Assembly (NCBI RefSeq): GCF_001046635.1
Contig: NZ_KQ130460.1
Span: forward strand, 88,135 to 152,134
Direction: 5' to 3'
Length of the DNA: 64,000 nt
From: Novosphingobium barchaimii LL02
GTDB taxonomy: Bacteria > Pseudomonadota > Alphaproteobacteria > Sphingomonadales > Sphingomonadaceae
In this document: piece after piece, positions 44,217-52,515 of the stretch
Numbering within the stretch: the stretch's first letter is position 1
How the letters are laid out: each line of letters begins with the position of its first letter
Position numbers and translations under genes: made by a program
The notes under the pieces: generated by a model
Databases searched by the model: none
What the model was told of the DNA's origin: nothing
The model's input: only the letters and a program-made list of their open reading frames with translations

Positions 44217-44250
44217 AAAAGCGGCCCGTCGCGCATTGGCAACGGGCCGC
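44217..44250 (-). terminator. Rho-independent terminator of argG
   Basis: Read on the minus strand, the stem GCGGCCCGT / ACGGGCCGC with a 12-base loop is followed by TTTTGTATGG. It lies 29 bases past the argG stop and upstream of rlpA. Confidence 0.85.
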
Positions 44251-44278
44251 CTGATGCGGTTAAGCTGTTGGAAAGACT

Positions 44279-45496
44279 CTACCGACCCTGCTGGGCGAGC
44301 AGGCGCAGGCGCAGGGCATTGAGCTTGATGAAGCCCGCCGCGTCCTTCTGGTCGTAGGCGCCGGCGTCGTCTTCGAAAGTGACGTGGCGTTCGGAGTACA
44401 GCGAATCGGGGCTCTTGCGGCCAACCACCGAAACCGAACCCTTGTACAGCTTGAGGCGCACGGTGCCGTTCACGCGCGCCTGCGAATGGTCGATCGCCGC
44501 CTGCAGCATCTCGCGCTCGGGGGCAAACCAGAAGCCGTTGTAGATCAGCTCCGCGTACTTCGGCATCAGCTCGTCCTTGAGGTGCGCTGCGCCGCGGTCG
44601 AGGGTGATCTGTTCGATGCCGCGGTGGGCACGGGCGTAGATCTCGCCGCCCGGCGTTTCGTACATGCCGCGTGACTTCATGCCCACGAAGCGGTTTTCCA
44701 CCAGGTCGAGGCGGCCGATGCCATGCTTGCGGCCCAGTTCGTTGAGCGCGGTGAGCAGGGTGGCCGGGCTCATCGCCTCGCCGTTGAGGGCAACGCCGTC
44801 ACCCTTCTCGAAGTCGACGGTGATGTATTCCGGTGCGTCGGGCGCGTCTTCCGGGTTGACCGTGCGCGAATACACGTAGTCCGGGGTCTCGTTCCACGGG
44901 TCTTCCAGCACCTTACCCTCGGACGAGGTGTGCAGGAGGTTGGCGTCGGTCGAGAACGGGCTTTCGCCGCGCTTGTCCTTGGGGACGGGGATCTGGTGCT
45001 GTTCGGCCCAGGCGATCAGCGCGGTGCGGCTGGTCAGGTCCCATTCGCGCCAGGGGGCGATGACCTTGATGTTCGGGTCTAGCGCATAGGCCGACAGCTC
45101 GAAGCGGACCTGATCGTTGCCCTTGCCGGTGGCGCCGTGAGCGACGGCGTCGGCGCCGGTCTCATGCGCGATTTCGATCAGCCGCTTGGATATCAGCGGG
45201 CGGGCGATCGAGGTGCCCAGCAGGTAGTCGCCTTCGTAGCGGGCATTGGCGCGCATCATCGGGAAGACGAAGTCGCGCACGAATTCCTCGCGCAGGTCGT
45301 CGATGTAAATGTTTTCGTCGGCGAGGCCCATCAGCTTGGCCTTGGCGCGCGCCGGTTCCAGCTCCTCGCCCTGGCCGAGGTCGGCGGTGAAGGTCACCAC
45401 CTCGCAGTTGTACGTGACCTGAAGCCACTTCAGGATGACGCTGGTGTCGAGGCCGCCGGAGTAGGCGAGGACGACCTTCTTGATGCTGTCGGACAT
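44279..45496 (-). CDS. argG: Argininosuccinate synthase
   Basis: A 405-residue ATP pyrophosphatase joining citrulline and aspartate in arginine synthesis. [16 protein letters not shown] is the P-loop, followed by [45 protein letters not shown] and [15 protein letters not shown], all family signatures. ATG 45496 ([12 protein letters not shown]) is preferred; the frame continues upstream without homology. Transcribed alone with its own terminator. The palindromic repeat at 45596-45675 lies just upstream. Confidence 0.96.
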   Translation of the reverse strand: MSDSIKKVVLAYSGGLDTSVILKWLQVTYNCEVVTFTADLGQGEELEPARAKAKLMGLADENIYIDDLREEFVRDFVFPMMRANARYEGDYLLGTSIARPLISKRLIEIAHETGADAVAHGATGKGNDQVRFELSAYALDPNIKVIAPWREWDLTSRTALIAWAEQHQIPVPKDKRGESPFSTDANLLHTSSEGKVLEDPWNETPDYVYSRTVNPEDAPDAPEYITVDFEKGDGVALNGEAMSPATLLTALNELGRKHGIGRLDLVENRFVGMKSRGMYETPGGEIYARAHRGIEQITLDRGAAHLKDELMPKYAELIYNGFWFAPEREMLQAAIDHSQARVNGTVRLKLYKGSVSVVGRKSPDSLYSERHVTFEDDAGAYDQKDAAGFIKLNALRLRLLAQQGR

Positions 45497-45595
45497 GGGC
45501 AACGGCTCCGCGAGAATGGGCGGTGGATATACCGGCGCGCGCCTATCAGGTGCGCGGGGGGTGCGCAATGGTGTCCGGGCGTGTGCTGCGGCCCG

Positions 45596-45675
45596 GGGGG
45601 CTTCGACAGGCTCAGCCTGAGCGGTGTTGAGAGCAGGTCTTGATTACCGCTCAGGCTGAGCTTGTCGAAGCCCCC
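45596..45675. repeat. Long near-perfect inverted repeat (CTTCGACAGGCTCAGCCTGA family)
   Basis: Two 30-base arms, 45596-45625 and 45646-45675, are inverted with a single mismatch around a 20-base spacer. They start with five G and end with five C, flanking CTTCGACAGGCTCAGCCTGA. A degenerate copy lies at 30431-30532. The element separates argG and cfa and resembles the dispersed intergenic palindromes of sphingomonad genomes. Confidence 0.85.
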
Positions 45676-45736
45676 GGCATCACACGCCGAAGTGGACGTT
45701 TACCGCCAGCGGTCCCGGATCAGGTAAGGGACGACG

Positions 45737-46984
45737 TCACTCCGCCAGAAGCCGCTTTTCGGTTTCGCCCAAATAGTCGCGGGTGATCGGCAGGGCGTGG
45801 CGGCTGCGGGTGTACTGGATCTGGTAGTTGCACATGCCGCCGCTTTCGAAGGCGGCGGTGGCGCCGGCGAGGTAGAAAATCCACATGCGATAAAAGCGCT
45901 CGTCGAGCAGGGCGACGATGGCGTCCTTGTTGTCGACGCAGCGCTTGTACCATTCGCGCAGGGTCTTGGCGTAGTGCAGGCGTAGGTTCTCAACGTCTGA
46001 GGCGATCAGGCGGACCTTTTCGCTGGCTGCCACGGTTTCGCTGAGCGCCGGGATGTAGCCACCGGGGAAGATGTACTTGCGGGTGAAGGCATCGGTCGCG
46101 CCGGGGCCGCCCATGCGGCCGATGGTGTGCATCAGCATCACGCCCTCGTCAGTGAGCATGGTCGCGCAGTCACGGAAATAGCGGGCGAACTGGGCCTGGC
46201 CGACATGCTCGAACATGCCGACCGAGACGATGCGCTCGAACTTGTCTCCGCGCGCGGCAAGGTCGCGGTAATCGACCAGTTCGAAGTCGATGCGCCCGGC
46301 GACGCCAGCCTCGACCGCGCGTGTCCGGGCGAGCGCGAGTTGTTCCTCGCTCAGCGTGATGCCCTTGACCGAGACGTCGAAGTTTTTCGCAAGGTAGATC
46401 GCCATGCCGCCCCAGCCGCAGCCGATGTCGAGCACGGTCTGCCCCGGTTCGATCGCCAGCTTGGCGGCGATGTGGGCGAGCTTGGCGGTCTGCGCTTCCT
46501 CGAGGCTCATATCTGCGCGCGGCCAGTAAGCGCAGGAATACTGCATGTGCTCGGTGTCGAGGAACAGGTTGTAGAGGTCGTTGCCCACGTCATAGTGATG
46601 GGCGATGTTGGCCTTGGCGCTGGCGGCCTTGTTGATGCCGTCGATCAGGGTGAGGACTTTGCCGGCGACTTTCTTCAGCGGCTTGGTTTCATGCAGTTCG
46701 CCGCCCTTGTCCCAGCGGGCGTTGGCGCGCAGCAGTTCCACCAGTTCCATGATGCCGCCCTGTTCGACCACCAGTTGGCCGTCCATGAACGCCTCCGCCG
46801 CGCCCAGACGCGGATCGCGCAGGATGCGGCGTTCGGCGGCCGGGGTGGTCAGGCGGATGCGGACTTCGGGGAAGCCTTCGTGGGGGGTTCCGAAACGGCG
46901 CAAGGTGCCATTGGGACGGAGGACCTCGAGCACGCCCTTACGGACGCCGCGCTCAAGGAAGCGGTCTAGAATACCGAGTGCCAT
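45737..46984 (-). CDS. cfa: Cyclopropane-fatty-acyl-phospholipid synthase
   Basis: A 415-residue SAM-dependent enzyme that adds a methylene across cis double bonds of membrane lipids. After an N-terminal lipid-interaction domain (GAAEAFMDGQLVVEQGGIMELVELL) come NIAHHYDVGNDLYNLFLD, MQYSCAYW, VLDIGCGWGGMAIYLA (SAM loop), GITLSEEQLALA and FERIVSVGMFEHVG, then YIFPGGYIPALSE. All are diagnostic. Monocistronic by appearance, between the palindromic repeat and the FolM-like gene. Confidence 0.94.
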   Translation of the reverse strand: MALGILDRFLERGVRKGVLEVLRPNGTLRRFGTPHEGFPEVRIRLTTPAAERRILRDPRLGAAEAFMDGQLVVEQGGIMELVELLRANARWDKGGELHETKPLKKVAGKVLTLIDGINKAASAKANIAHHYDVGNDLYNLFLDTEHMQYSCAYWPRADMSLEEAQTAKLAHIAAKLAIEPGQTVLDIGCGWGGMAIYLAKNFDVSVKGITLSEEQLALARTRAVEAGVAGRIDFELVDYRDLAARGDKFERIVSVGMFEHVGQAQFARYFRDCATMLTDEGVMLMHTIGRMGGPGATDAFTRKYIFPGGYIPALSETVAASEKVRLIASDVENLRLHYAKTLREWYKRCVDNKDAIVALLDERFYRMWIFYLAGATAAFESGGMCNYQIQYTRSRHALPITRDYLGETEKRLLAE

Positions 46985-47069
46985 TCGCGGCTTTTGCGGG
47001 GCGCGCGCGCTCTGTGCAAGGGGCTAGGTGTTGCAAAGTGTACATAGTTTCGTTTGGCCTGCGCATGTC

Positions 47070-47849
47070 TCAAGCCGCATCGCCGTGCCGGGCGAGGAAC
47101 AGCACGTCGCGCGGCTGGGCGGTGAGGTGCTGGCCCGAATCCACGTAGAGCGTTTCGCCGCTGGCCAGCCAGCCGCCCGCAAGGAACAGCGCCGCGCCGG
47201 CTACGTCCTGCGCGGTGGCGCGGCGGTGCAGCAGGTTCATCCGGTGGGAGACTTCGGCCTCCGCCTCGCTCTGGTCATGGCTGGCGAGGATGGCGCCGGG
47301 GGCAATGCCATAGACGCGGTCGCGGGCATCGGTGCGGGCCATCGAAAGCATCGGCACGGTCGCTGCCAGTGCATGCTTGCTCATCGTATAAGAGAAGAAA
47401 TCTGGATTGGGATTGAGCAGCTTCTGGTCGGTGATATGGATCAGTCGCCTGCCGCCGTTTGCCCGTGCATGGGCGAGGAACGCCTGGCCGAGCCGCGCGG
47501 GCGTGGCGGCGTTGACACGCATGGCGGGCATGAACGTGGCAGGGTCGAGATCCTGTGCGGTATCGATGTCGAATACTCCCGCGCAGTTGATGAGGACCCG
47601 CCAGTCAGGTAGGCGCCGCGCCAGTTCTTCCACCATGGCGGGGCCCTGATCCCAATCGTCGAGGTCGCAGGCGACGATCTCGGCGGAAGGTAGCTGTGCG
47701 ACCAGCGCTTCGGCCTGTTTGCGCGATCGACCGTAGTGGATCACGACGTGCCAACCCGCCGCACCGAAGGCGCGGGCAATGGCCGCACCGATCCGCTTGG
47801 CACCGCCGGTCACCAGCATGGCGGGGCGGTCGTTGGGAGATACGGTCAT
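47070..47849 (-). CDS. SDR family reductase, FolM/pteridine-reductase-like
   Basis: About 259 residues from ATG 47849; ATG 47870 (MSQCLAPMTV) is an alternative, and neither has a clear Shine-Dalgarno. MLVTGGAKRIGAAIARAFG carries the TG-x3-R-I-G variant used by FolM and PTR1, which reduce dihydropteridines with NADPH, rather than the usual TG-x3-G-IG of SDRs. NCAGVFD and YTMSKHAL (catalytic Tyr and Lys) follow. The C-terminus is GETLYVDSGQHL. The likely role is dihydromonapterin/dihydrofolate reduction; other SDR functions cannot be excluded. Confidence 0.75.
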   Translation of the reverse strand: MTVSPNDRPAMLVTGGAKRIGAAIARAFGAAGWHVVIHYGRSRKQAEALVAQLPSAEIVACDLDDWDQGPAMVEELARRLPDWRVLINCAGVFDIDTAQDLDPATFMPAMRVNAATPARLGQAFLAHARANGGRRLIHITDQKLLNPNPDFFSYTMSKHALAATVPMLSMARTDARDRVYGIAPGAILASHDQSEAEAEVSHRMNLLHRRATAQDVAGAALFLAGGWLASGETLYVDSGQHLTAQPRDVLFLARHGDAA

Positions 47850-47965
47850 GGGCGCAAGACACTGGGACATGGCGCTATTGGAGCATAGCCGGCCAGCAGA
47901 GGAAAGGCCCGCCAGCCTGCCCGCGATGACAATCGTACCGGCGGGGCGCACCGGCACGGGCAAAG

Positions 47966-48001
47966 AAAAAGGCGCGCCGTCCGGGGACGACGCGCCTTTT
48001 T
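47966..48001 (-). terminator. Terminator downstream of the first glycine-zipper gene
   Basis: AAAAAGGCGCG (47966-47976) pairs perfectly with CGCGCCTTTTT (47991-48001). The A and T runs make it functional on either strand, and it lies 34 bases past the minus-strand stop at 48036. Confidence 0.85.
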
Positions 48002-48035
48002 CAAGGGACTGCTATCGGCTTTGCGCCGACCCGCA

Positions 48036-48365
48036 TCAACGGCAGCGCGACTTCGAGCCGCCGCGGTCGATTTCGCGGCCCAGCACTGCGCCGCCGGCTG
48101 CACCGAGCAGGGTGCCCACGGTGCGGTCGCCGCGGGTGTCGATCGCGCGGCCGGCCAGAGCGCCGGCAACGCCGCCGACCAGCAGGCCGGTGGTGCCGTT
48201 CTTCTTCTGGCAGCGATAGCGGCCATCGTTGCCGCGCCAGTAGCGCGAGCCGTCATCGGCGCGGTGGTAGCGGCGCTTGTCGCGCGCTTCGGCGGGGGTG
48301 GTGACAGTCATGTAGGCGGGAACGCTGAGCGCCATCATGGTGGCGGCGAGAATGATTTTACGCAT
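48036..48365 (-). CDS. Glycine-zipper 2TM-domain envelope protein (copy A)
   Basis: A 109-residue secreted protein. A signal peptide (KIILAATMMALSVPAYMTVTTPAEA) precedes a basic segment with YWRGNDGRYRCQKKNGTTG and two glycine-zipper helices, LLVGGVAGALAGRAI and TVGTLLGAAGGAVLGREI, ending KSRCR. The domain (glycine zipper 2TM, SlyB/Rick_17kDa-like) inserts in or against the outer membrane; no lipobox is present. It is a paralogue of the gene at 48631-49065, sharing the RGNDGRY-C-K-NGTTGL block, and probably arose by tandem duplication. Confidence 0.8.
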   Translation of the reverse strand: MRKIILAATMMALSVPAYMTVTTPAEARDKRRYHRADDGSRYWRGNDGRYRCQKKNGTTGLLVGGVAGALAGRAIDTRGDRTVGTLLGAAGGAVLGREIDRGGSKSRCR

Positions 48366-48567
48366 GGAAATGTGCCCTCGTCGGTTGCGTGGAATGATCT
48401 GATAACGCCGCTAGTCGTTCATTGATCCACAACGTCAGATGAACGCCTCGTTGTGTTTGAAAATAGATGACGAGATGCACCTAAGCAGCGACGAACGGTG
48501 GATAAATATTGCGCTCAGAAATAATGCGATGTCACAGGCGGACAGCCAACTGCAGCTCTGCTCCGGC

Positions 48568-48603
48568 AAAAGGCGTGCCGCCGGTAAGGACCGCGCGCCT
48601 TTT
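48568..48603 (-). terminator. Terminator downstream of the second glycine-zipper gene
   Basis: AAAAGGCGTG (48568-48577) pairs with CGCGCCTTTT (48594-48603) with one mismatch. It lies 27 bases past the minus-strand stop at 48631. Its stem sequence closely resembles the terminator at 47966-48001, so gene and terminator may have been duplicated together. Confidence 0.7.
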
Positions 48604-48630
48604 GCATTTTTTGAAGCCTTTAGGGTCAGG

Positions 48631-49065
48631 TCAGCGGCACTGGATATCGCCCTTGTCAATCTCGCGGCCAAGTGCGCCGCCAAGAACGCCGCCCAGGATC
48701 GTGCCGATCGTGCGATCGCCATTGCCGGCGATCTGGTTACCGGCGAGAGCGCCGACCCCGGCGCCAATGATCAGGCCGGTCGTGCCATTGTCGCGCTTGC
48801 AGTAATAACGGCCGTCATTGCCGCGCCAGACGTGCGAATTGCGGTCAATGCGGCGCGGCTCCGAATAGCGCCCGCGCGAATCGTAGATATTGCGGCGGCG
48901 ATCATCGCGGCGATAATCCTTACGGTTGTCACGGCGATCCCATCGGTCGTTGCGGCCATCTCGGTCGCGGTCGTTCCAACGCGGCGGATCGGCCATCGCT
49001 GGGGTGAGGGGAAGGGCGGTGGCGGTGAAGGCCAGGGCGGCCAGCGCCAGCAGGGACTTGTTCAT
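48631..49065 (-). CDS. Glycine-zipper 2TM-domain envelope protein (copy B), with Arg/Asp-rich insert
   Basis: A 144-residue secreted protein. ATG 49065 is preceded by AGGAG and followed by a signal peptide (LALAALAFTATALPLTPAMAD). Residues about 27-75 are highly charged (NDRDRDGRNDRWDRRDNRKD and repeats of DRR), likely unstructured and periplasm- or surface-exposed. VWRGNDGRYYCKRDNGTTG then precedes two glycine-zipper helices (LIIGAGVGALAGNQI, TIGTILGGVLGGALGREI) ending IQCR. The open frame continues far upstream, opposite the PhzF gene, but the ribosome-binding site and signal peptide fix the start. Paralogue of 48036-48365. Confidence 0.8.
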   Translation of the reverse strand: MNKSLLALAALAFTATALPLTPAMADPPRWNDRDRDGRNDRWDRRDNRKDYRRDDRRRNIYDSRGRYSEPRRIDRNSHVWRGNDGRYYCKRDNGTTGLIIGAGVGALAGNQIAGNGDRTIGTILGGVLGGALGREIDKGDIQCR

Positions 49066-49236
49066 TTTCCTGTTTCTCCTGCAAGTTGTAGGTATTAGAT
49101 TGCTACCGCCGATCATGGGCGGCGCATGACGAACCTGTGATGAACTGCGCGCACAAATGCACATTGCGCAGGACATACCGTCCTTTAACTGCGATGAAAC
49201 GCGCAAAGTGATTATCGGCTCCGGGAAGATATTTGA

Positions 49237-50082
49237 ATGTTGCTCGATCTGGTGGACGTATTCGGTGCTGGCCAACTGAGCGGTAATCCCCTGGCGGTCG
49301 TGCGCGGGGGAGAGGCGCTGGACGATGCTGCCATGCTGCGCCTGACACAGTGGCTGGGCTATTCGGAAACCACATTCCTGCTGCCGCCTGAGCATCCCGA
49401 TGCCGATTACCGCGTGCGAATCTTCTTTCCAGCGGGCGAACTGCCTTTTGCCGGTCACCCGACACTGGGCAGTGCCCATGCCTGGCTGGCGGCAGGCGGC
49501 GTTCCCAGGCAGACGGGCCGCGTGGTACAGGAATGCGGCATCGGCCTCGTCGAAGTGCGCGAGGAGGAGGGGCGGCTGGCCTTCCGCGCGCCGCCGCTGA
49601 TTCGTTCTGGTCCGCTGGACGATGCCGATCGCACCGAAGCCGCGCGGCTGGCCGGGGTGGACAAGGCGCGGGTCGTCGCTGCGGTCCACGCTGCCAATGG
49701 TCCGGGCTGGAAGCTCCTTCATCTTTCTTCGGCAGAGGCAGTGCTGGCGGCCGAGCCTGTTTCCCATGCGCCTGTAGGTACGGATGTGGCGCTGCTGGGC
49801 GCCATTGCACCAAGCGGCATAGCGCAGTTCGAGGTGCGCGCCTTCTTCGCCGATCCTGCCGGCAAGCTGGTTGAGGACCCGGTGACCGGCAGCCTTAACG
49901 CAGCCGTGGCGCAGTACCTCTTCGCCACCGGACAGGCGCAGGGCAGCTATGTCGCCGCGCAGGGTCGCAAGGTAGGCGCGGACGGCCTCGTCCACTGTTC
50001 GCAAGGGGCGGACGGCGAGGTGTGGATCGCCGGCCGGGTAGAGACTGTCTCCACCGGCGGCGTCCTGTTCCCGCAAGGTTAG
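49237..50082 (+). CDS. PhzF-family isomerase/epimerase
   Basis: A 281-residue protein with the diaminopimelate-epimerase-like double hot-dog-like fold. VDVFGAGQLSGNPLAVV at the N-terminus, GYSETTFLLP with the acid-base Glu44, RIFFPAGELPFAGHPTLGSAHAWL, and EDPVTGSLNAAVAQYL near the C-terminus are all PhzF consensus. PhzF isomerises dihydro-3-hydroxyanthranilate in phenazine synthesis, but no phenazine genes accompany it, so the substrate here is unknown. It is divergent from glycine-zipper copy B, sharing a 171-bp region. Confidence 0.88.
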   Translation: MLLDLVDVFGAGQLSGNPLAVVRGGEALDDAAMLRLTQWLGYSETTFLLPPEHPDADYRVRIFFPAGELPFAGHPTLGSAHAWLAAGGVPRQTGRVVQECGIGLVEVREEEGRLAFRAPPLIRSGPLDDADRTEAARLAGVDKARVVAAVHAANGPGWKLLHLSSAEAVLAAEPVSHAPVGTDVALLGAIAPSGIAQFEVRAFFADPAGKLVEDPVTGSLNAAVAQYLFATGQAQGSYVAAQGRKVGADGLVHCSQGADGEVWIAGRVETVSTGGVLFPQG

Positions 50083-50368
50083 CCGGGCTTCTTCGTGCCC
50101 TTGTGATCCTTCATCTGGTGCTCGACGAGGCGCCCGCCGGGGACACGTCCACCATGTCGCCCTCTGCGCCGCTGGATTCGCGTTAAACATTGCGCTGTTC
50201 GGTGATCCTGTCCTTACGGGCGGCGCGGATCGCGGCTGACATGTCGTGGGTCATGACCTTTTCCTCTCCTGCCGAAGCGAAGAGGACGATGGCCGATCGC
50301 CAATCGCGGGAGCGGCCGTCTGATCCCGAATGGGGACGCAGGCCAGTGATCGCCACATCGGCCGGGCG
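50083..50368. other. 286-bp gap without a supported gene
   Basis: Between the PhzF gene and the end of the convergent tetR gene. A minus-strand 23-codon frame (MTHDMSAAIRAARKDRITEQ...) begins at 50253 after AGGAAAAGGTC, a plausible ribosome-binding site, but nothing else supports it. No hairpin with a U tract was found. Confidence 0.4.
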
Positions 50369-50986
50369 TCAGTCTGTCGTGACGTCCTTTTCCGGGGGAA
50401 AAGTGATGTGCGCCATAAAATTGTCCACGAAGGCTTCGTGCTGGGCCTTCGTCGCCTTCGTAGGTCGCAGGAGAATGTCGGTGCGGTAGCCTGTGACGGC
50501 GGAAACCGTGAACTGGGTAAGCCGCGCCGCCTCTTCGGCGTCGAAGCGCGTGGAAAAGAAGCTGGCGATGGCGCGGCGCATCTTCACCGGGCCGCTCTCG
50601 TAGAACATTTCCTTGATCTCCGGGAAGCGCTCGCCCTCGCTCACCACGAGACGGTAGAGCAACACCGAATTCACATTCAGCAGGCAGTCCAGAAACCGCA
50701 CGCAGGCGCGCCGCAAAGCGGGCCGCGAGAAGGACTGGCCGGTTAATACTTCGTCGATATCGCGGGAGAACGTGCCGACGTGCATGTCTATGACGGCGGA
50801 AAACAGTTCTTCCTTGGAGGAGAAGTGCGCCCACAAGGTGGCTTTGGAACCGCCGAGCGCGTCTGCGATTGCGGACATCGTAGTGGCCGCGTAGCCATGT
50901 TCCAGAAACAAAAGCGTGGCAATGCGCACGATCTCCGCGCGTTTGCGTGCTTTGTTAAGCTCTCTTTTTCCGATCATTTCCGTCAT
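50369..50986 (-). CDS. TetR/AcrR family repressor of the adjacent efflux operon
   Basis: A 205-residue regulator. The N-terminal helix-turn-helix is RAEIVRIATLLFLEHGYAATTMSAIADALGGSKATLWAHFSSKEELFSAVI. The C-terminal ligand domain (FLDCLLNVNSVLLYRLVVSEGERFPEIKEMFYESG) is of the AefR-like type common beside RND and EmrAB pumps. It is divergent from the outer-membrane factor, emrA- and emrB-like genes, and the 77-bp gap holds two matching palindromes that bracket a promoter. Repression relieved by a pump substrate is the natural model. Confidence 0.87.
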   Translation of the reverse strand: MTEMIGKRELNKARKRAEIVRIATLLFLEHGYAATTMSAIADALGGSKATLWAHFSSKEELFSAVIDMHVGTFSRDIDEVLTGQSFSRPALRRACVRFLDCLLNVNSVLLYRLVVSEGERFPEIKEMFYESGPVKMRRAIASFFSTRFDAEEAARLTQFTVSAVTGYRTDILLRPTKATKAQHEAFVDNFMAHITFPPEKDVTTD

Positions 50987-50990
50987 AGGC

Positions 50991-51004
50991 GTACCATGCG
51001 GTAC
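50991..51004. promoter_or_regulatory. Candidate TetR operator O1 (GTACC-N4-GGTAC)
   Basis: A perfect 5-bp inverted repeat with a 4-base spacer, 4 bases upstream of the tetR start and 9 bases before the -35 box of the efflux promoter. It has the same architecture as O2, 55 bp away centre to centre, about five helical turns. Confidence 0.6.
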
Positions 51005-51013
51005 ACTTTTTGT

Positions 51014-51042
51014 TTGACAGTTTCAACCCGCATCTCGATAAA
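51014..51042 (+). promoter_or_regulatory. Candidate sigma-70 promoter of the efflux operon
   Basis: TTGACA (51014-51019) is a consensus -35; a 17-base spacer leads to GATAAA (51037-51042), matching four of six -10 positions. Operators O1 and O2 flank it. Transcription would start near 51049, leaving a leader of only about 15 bases before ATG 51064, so initiation may be nearly leaderless. Confidence 0.6.
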
Positions 51043-51045
51043 TGT

Positions 51046-51059
51046 GTACTGATGAGTAC
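51046..51059. promoter_or_regulatory. Candidate TetR operator O2 (GTACT-N4-AGTAC)
   Basis: A perfect 5-bp inverted repeat with a 4-base spacer, covering the predicted transcription start. It shares GTAC half-sites and spacing with O1, consistent with one repressor binding both. Confidence 0.6.
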
Positions 51060-51063
51060 GCAT

Positions 51064-52515
51064 ATGAACCCGCGATTCGCGGCAGCATCGCTGCTAGCGA
51101 TTACACTTTCCCTTGGAGCCTGCACGGCGCCTGACCTGGGTCCGCGCCCTCAATTGACGCCGCCGGGCGGGCTGGAAGCCGGACAGTCACTGACCAGCAA
51201 CAGTTCCGCCTTGCGCGACTGGCCGCGAGAGCGTTGGTGGACCGCCTATGGCGACCCCCAGCTTGACGCCCTCGTGGAGGAAGCGCTGGCTGGATCGCCC
51301 AGTGTTGCCGCCGCTCAAGCCCGCATTCGCCAGGCGCGCGGTGCCGCCGGGATAGCGGGTGCCGCGCTGCTGCCAACGCTGGGCGGGCAAGGCTCTGCCG
51401 GGTTCGCCAAGCAGTCCTACAACAACGGCGTGCCCGCCGGATTCGTTCCCAAGGGTTGGAACAGCACCGGCACACTGGCGCTCTCGGGCGATTTCGACCT
51501 CGACCTTTGGGGCGCCAACCGCAAGGCTTTGGCCGCAGCGACGTCCGAAGCCGAAGCCGCCGAAGCCGACGCTCGGCAGGCCGAGCTGATGATTTCCAGC
51601 AATGTGGTCTCCTCCTATTTCGACCTTGCCCGTCTGGTCGAACGCGGCAAGGCGTTGGCCGATGCCAACAAGGCGCGCGGCTCTTTCGTCGATCTGACCG
51701 GTCAACGCGAACGGGAGGGTATCGACAATCAGGCACCGATGCGCCGGGCGGAAGCTGCGGCTGCCACCGCGCGCGCCGCTTTCTCCGCCAATGAAGAACA
51801 GACCCTGCTTCGCCGGCACGCGCTTGCCGCGTTGCTCGGCAAAGGTCCCGACCGTGGACTGGCGATCACCCCCCCAGCCATCGCCACGGTTCCCGAGGTG
51901 GGCATTCCCACCGATGCGGGCATCGCGCTCGCAGGCCGCCGTCCCGACATCGTCGCGGCGCGCTTGCGAGCCGAGGCAGCCGGCGCCCGGATTGATCAGG
52001 CAAGGGCGGCCTACATGCCCAACATCAGCTTGCGTGGACTGTTCGGCCTGACCTCGCTGGGCTTGTCCAACCTGATCGACAGCGGTTCGACCTACGGAAA
52101 CGGCACTGGCGCGCTCAGCTTGCCGATCTTCCAGGGTGGACGCCTGAAGGGCCAGTTCACCCAGGCGCGCGGTAGCTATGATGCTGCCGTCGCCAATTAC
52201 AACGAGACTGTGGTGGGCGCGCTGCAGGAAGTGGCCGATGCGCTCGCCAGCCGCGATGCCGCTGCCGGGCAGGAACGCGATGCGGCAGAAGCGGCGCGGA
52301 CGTCGCAGGTCGGTTACGACCTTTCGATGCAGCGCTTCCGCGGCGGCCTGTCCAACTACCTCGACGCACTGACCGCCCAGACCGATGCGCTGCAGGCGCG
52401 CGAAGCCGCGATCGATGCCCATTTCCGTACTCTGGCCCTTGAAGTCGCGCTGCAACGCGCACTGGGCGGCGGGTTCGCAGACAATTCCAGTGAGAAGGCT
52501 CCCGAAAATGACTGA
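51064..52515 (+). CDS. Outer-membrane efflux lipoprotein (NodT/OprM family)
   Basis: A 483-residue TolC-like channel. ATG 51064 gives a lipoprotein signal (SLLAITLSLGACTAP) with lipidated Cys20; ATG 51052 would overlap operator O2. RWWTAYGDPQLDALVEEAL, AQARIRQARGAAGIAGAALLPTLGG and the repeat-related second half (GIALAGRRPDIVAARLRAEAAGARIDQARAAYMPNISL) form the two OEP repeats. It should carry drugs through the outer membrane in a trimer docked to the periplasmic adaptor. First gene of the efflux operon; overlaps the adaptor gene by 8 bases. Confidence 0.9.
   Translation: MNPRFAAASLLAITLSLGACTAPDLGPRPQLTPPGGLEAGQSLTSNSSALRDWPRERWWTAYGDPQLDALVEEALAGSPSVAAAQARIRQARGAAGIAGAALLPTLGGQGSAGFAKQSYNNGVPAGFVPKGWNSTGTLALSGDFDLDLWGANRKALAAATSEAEAAEADARQAELMISSNVVSSYFDLARLVERGKALADANKARGSFVDLTGQREREGIDNQAPMRRAEAAAATARAAFSANEEQTLLRRHALAALLGKGPDRGLAITPPAIATVPEVGIPTDAGIALAGRRPDIVAARLRAEAAGARIDQARAAYMPNISLRGLFGLTSLGLSNLIDSGSTYGNGTGALSLPIFQGGRLKGQFTQARGSYDAAVANYNETVVGALQEVADALASRDAAAGQERDAAEAARTSQVGYDLSMQRFRGGLSNYLDALTAQTDALQAREAAIDAHFRTLALEVALQRALGGGFADNSSEKAPEND

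Noticed and set aside
49237-50082. Phenazine biosynthesis locus
   Set aside because: Only a lone PhzF-family gene is present; no phzA/B/D/E/G genes accompany it.
49066-50190. Upstream extension of glycine-zipper copy B through the PhzF gene
   Set aside because: ATG 49065 has AGGAG and begins a proper signal peptide; the extension is antisense to a well-supported PhzF gene.
50190-50489. 99-codon plus-strand frame beside tetR
   Set aside because: Mostly antisense to the 3' end of tetR, no ribosome-binding site and no recognisable domain.
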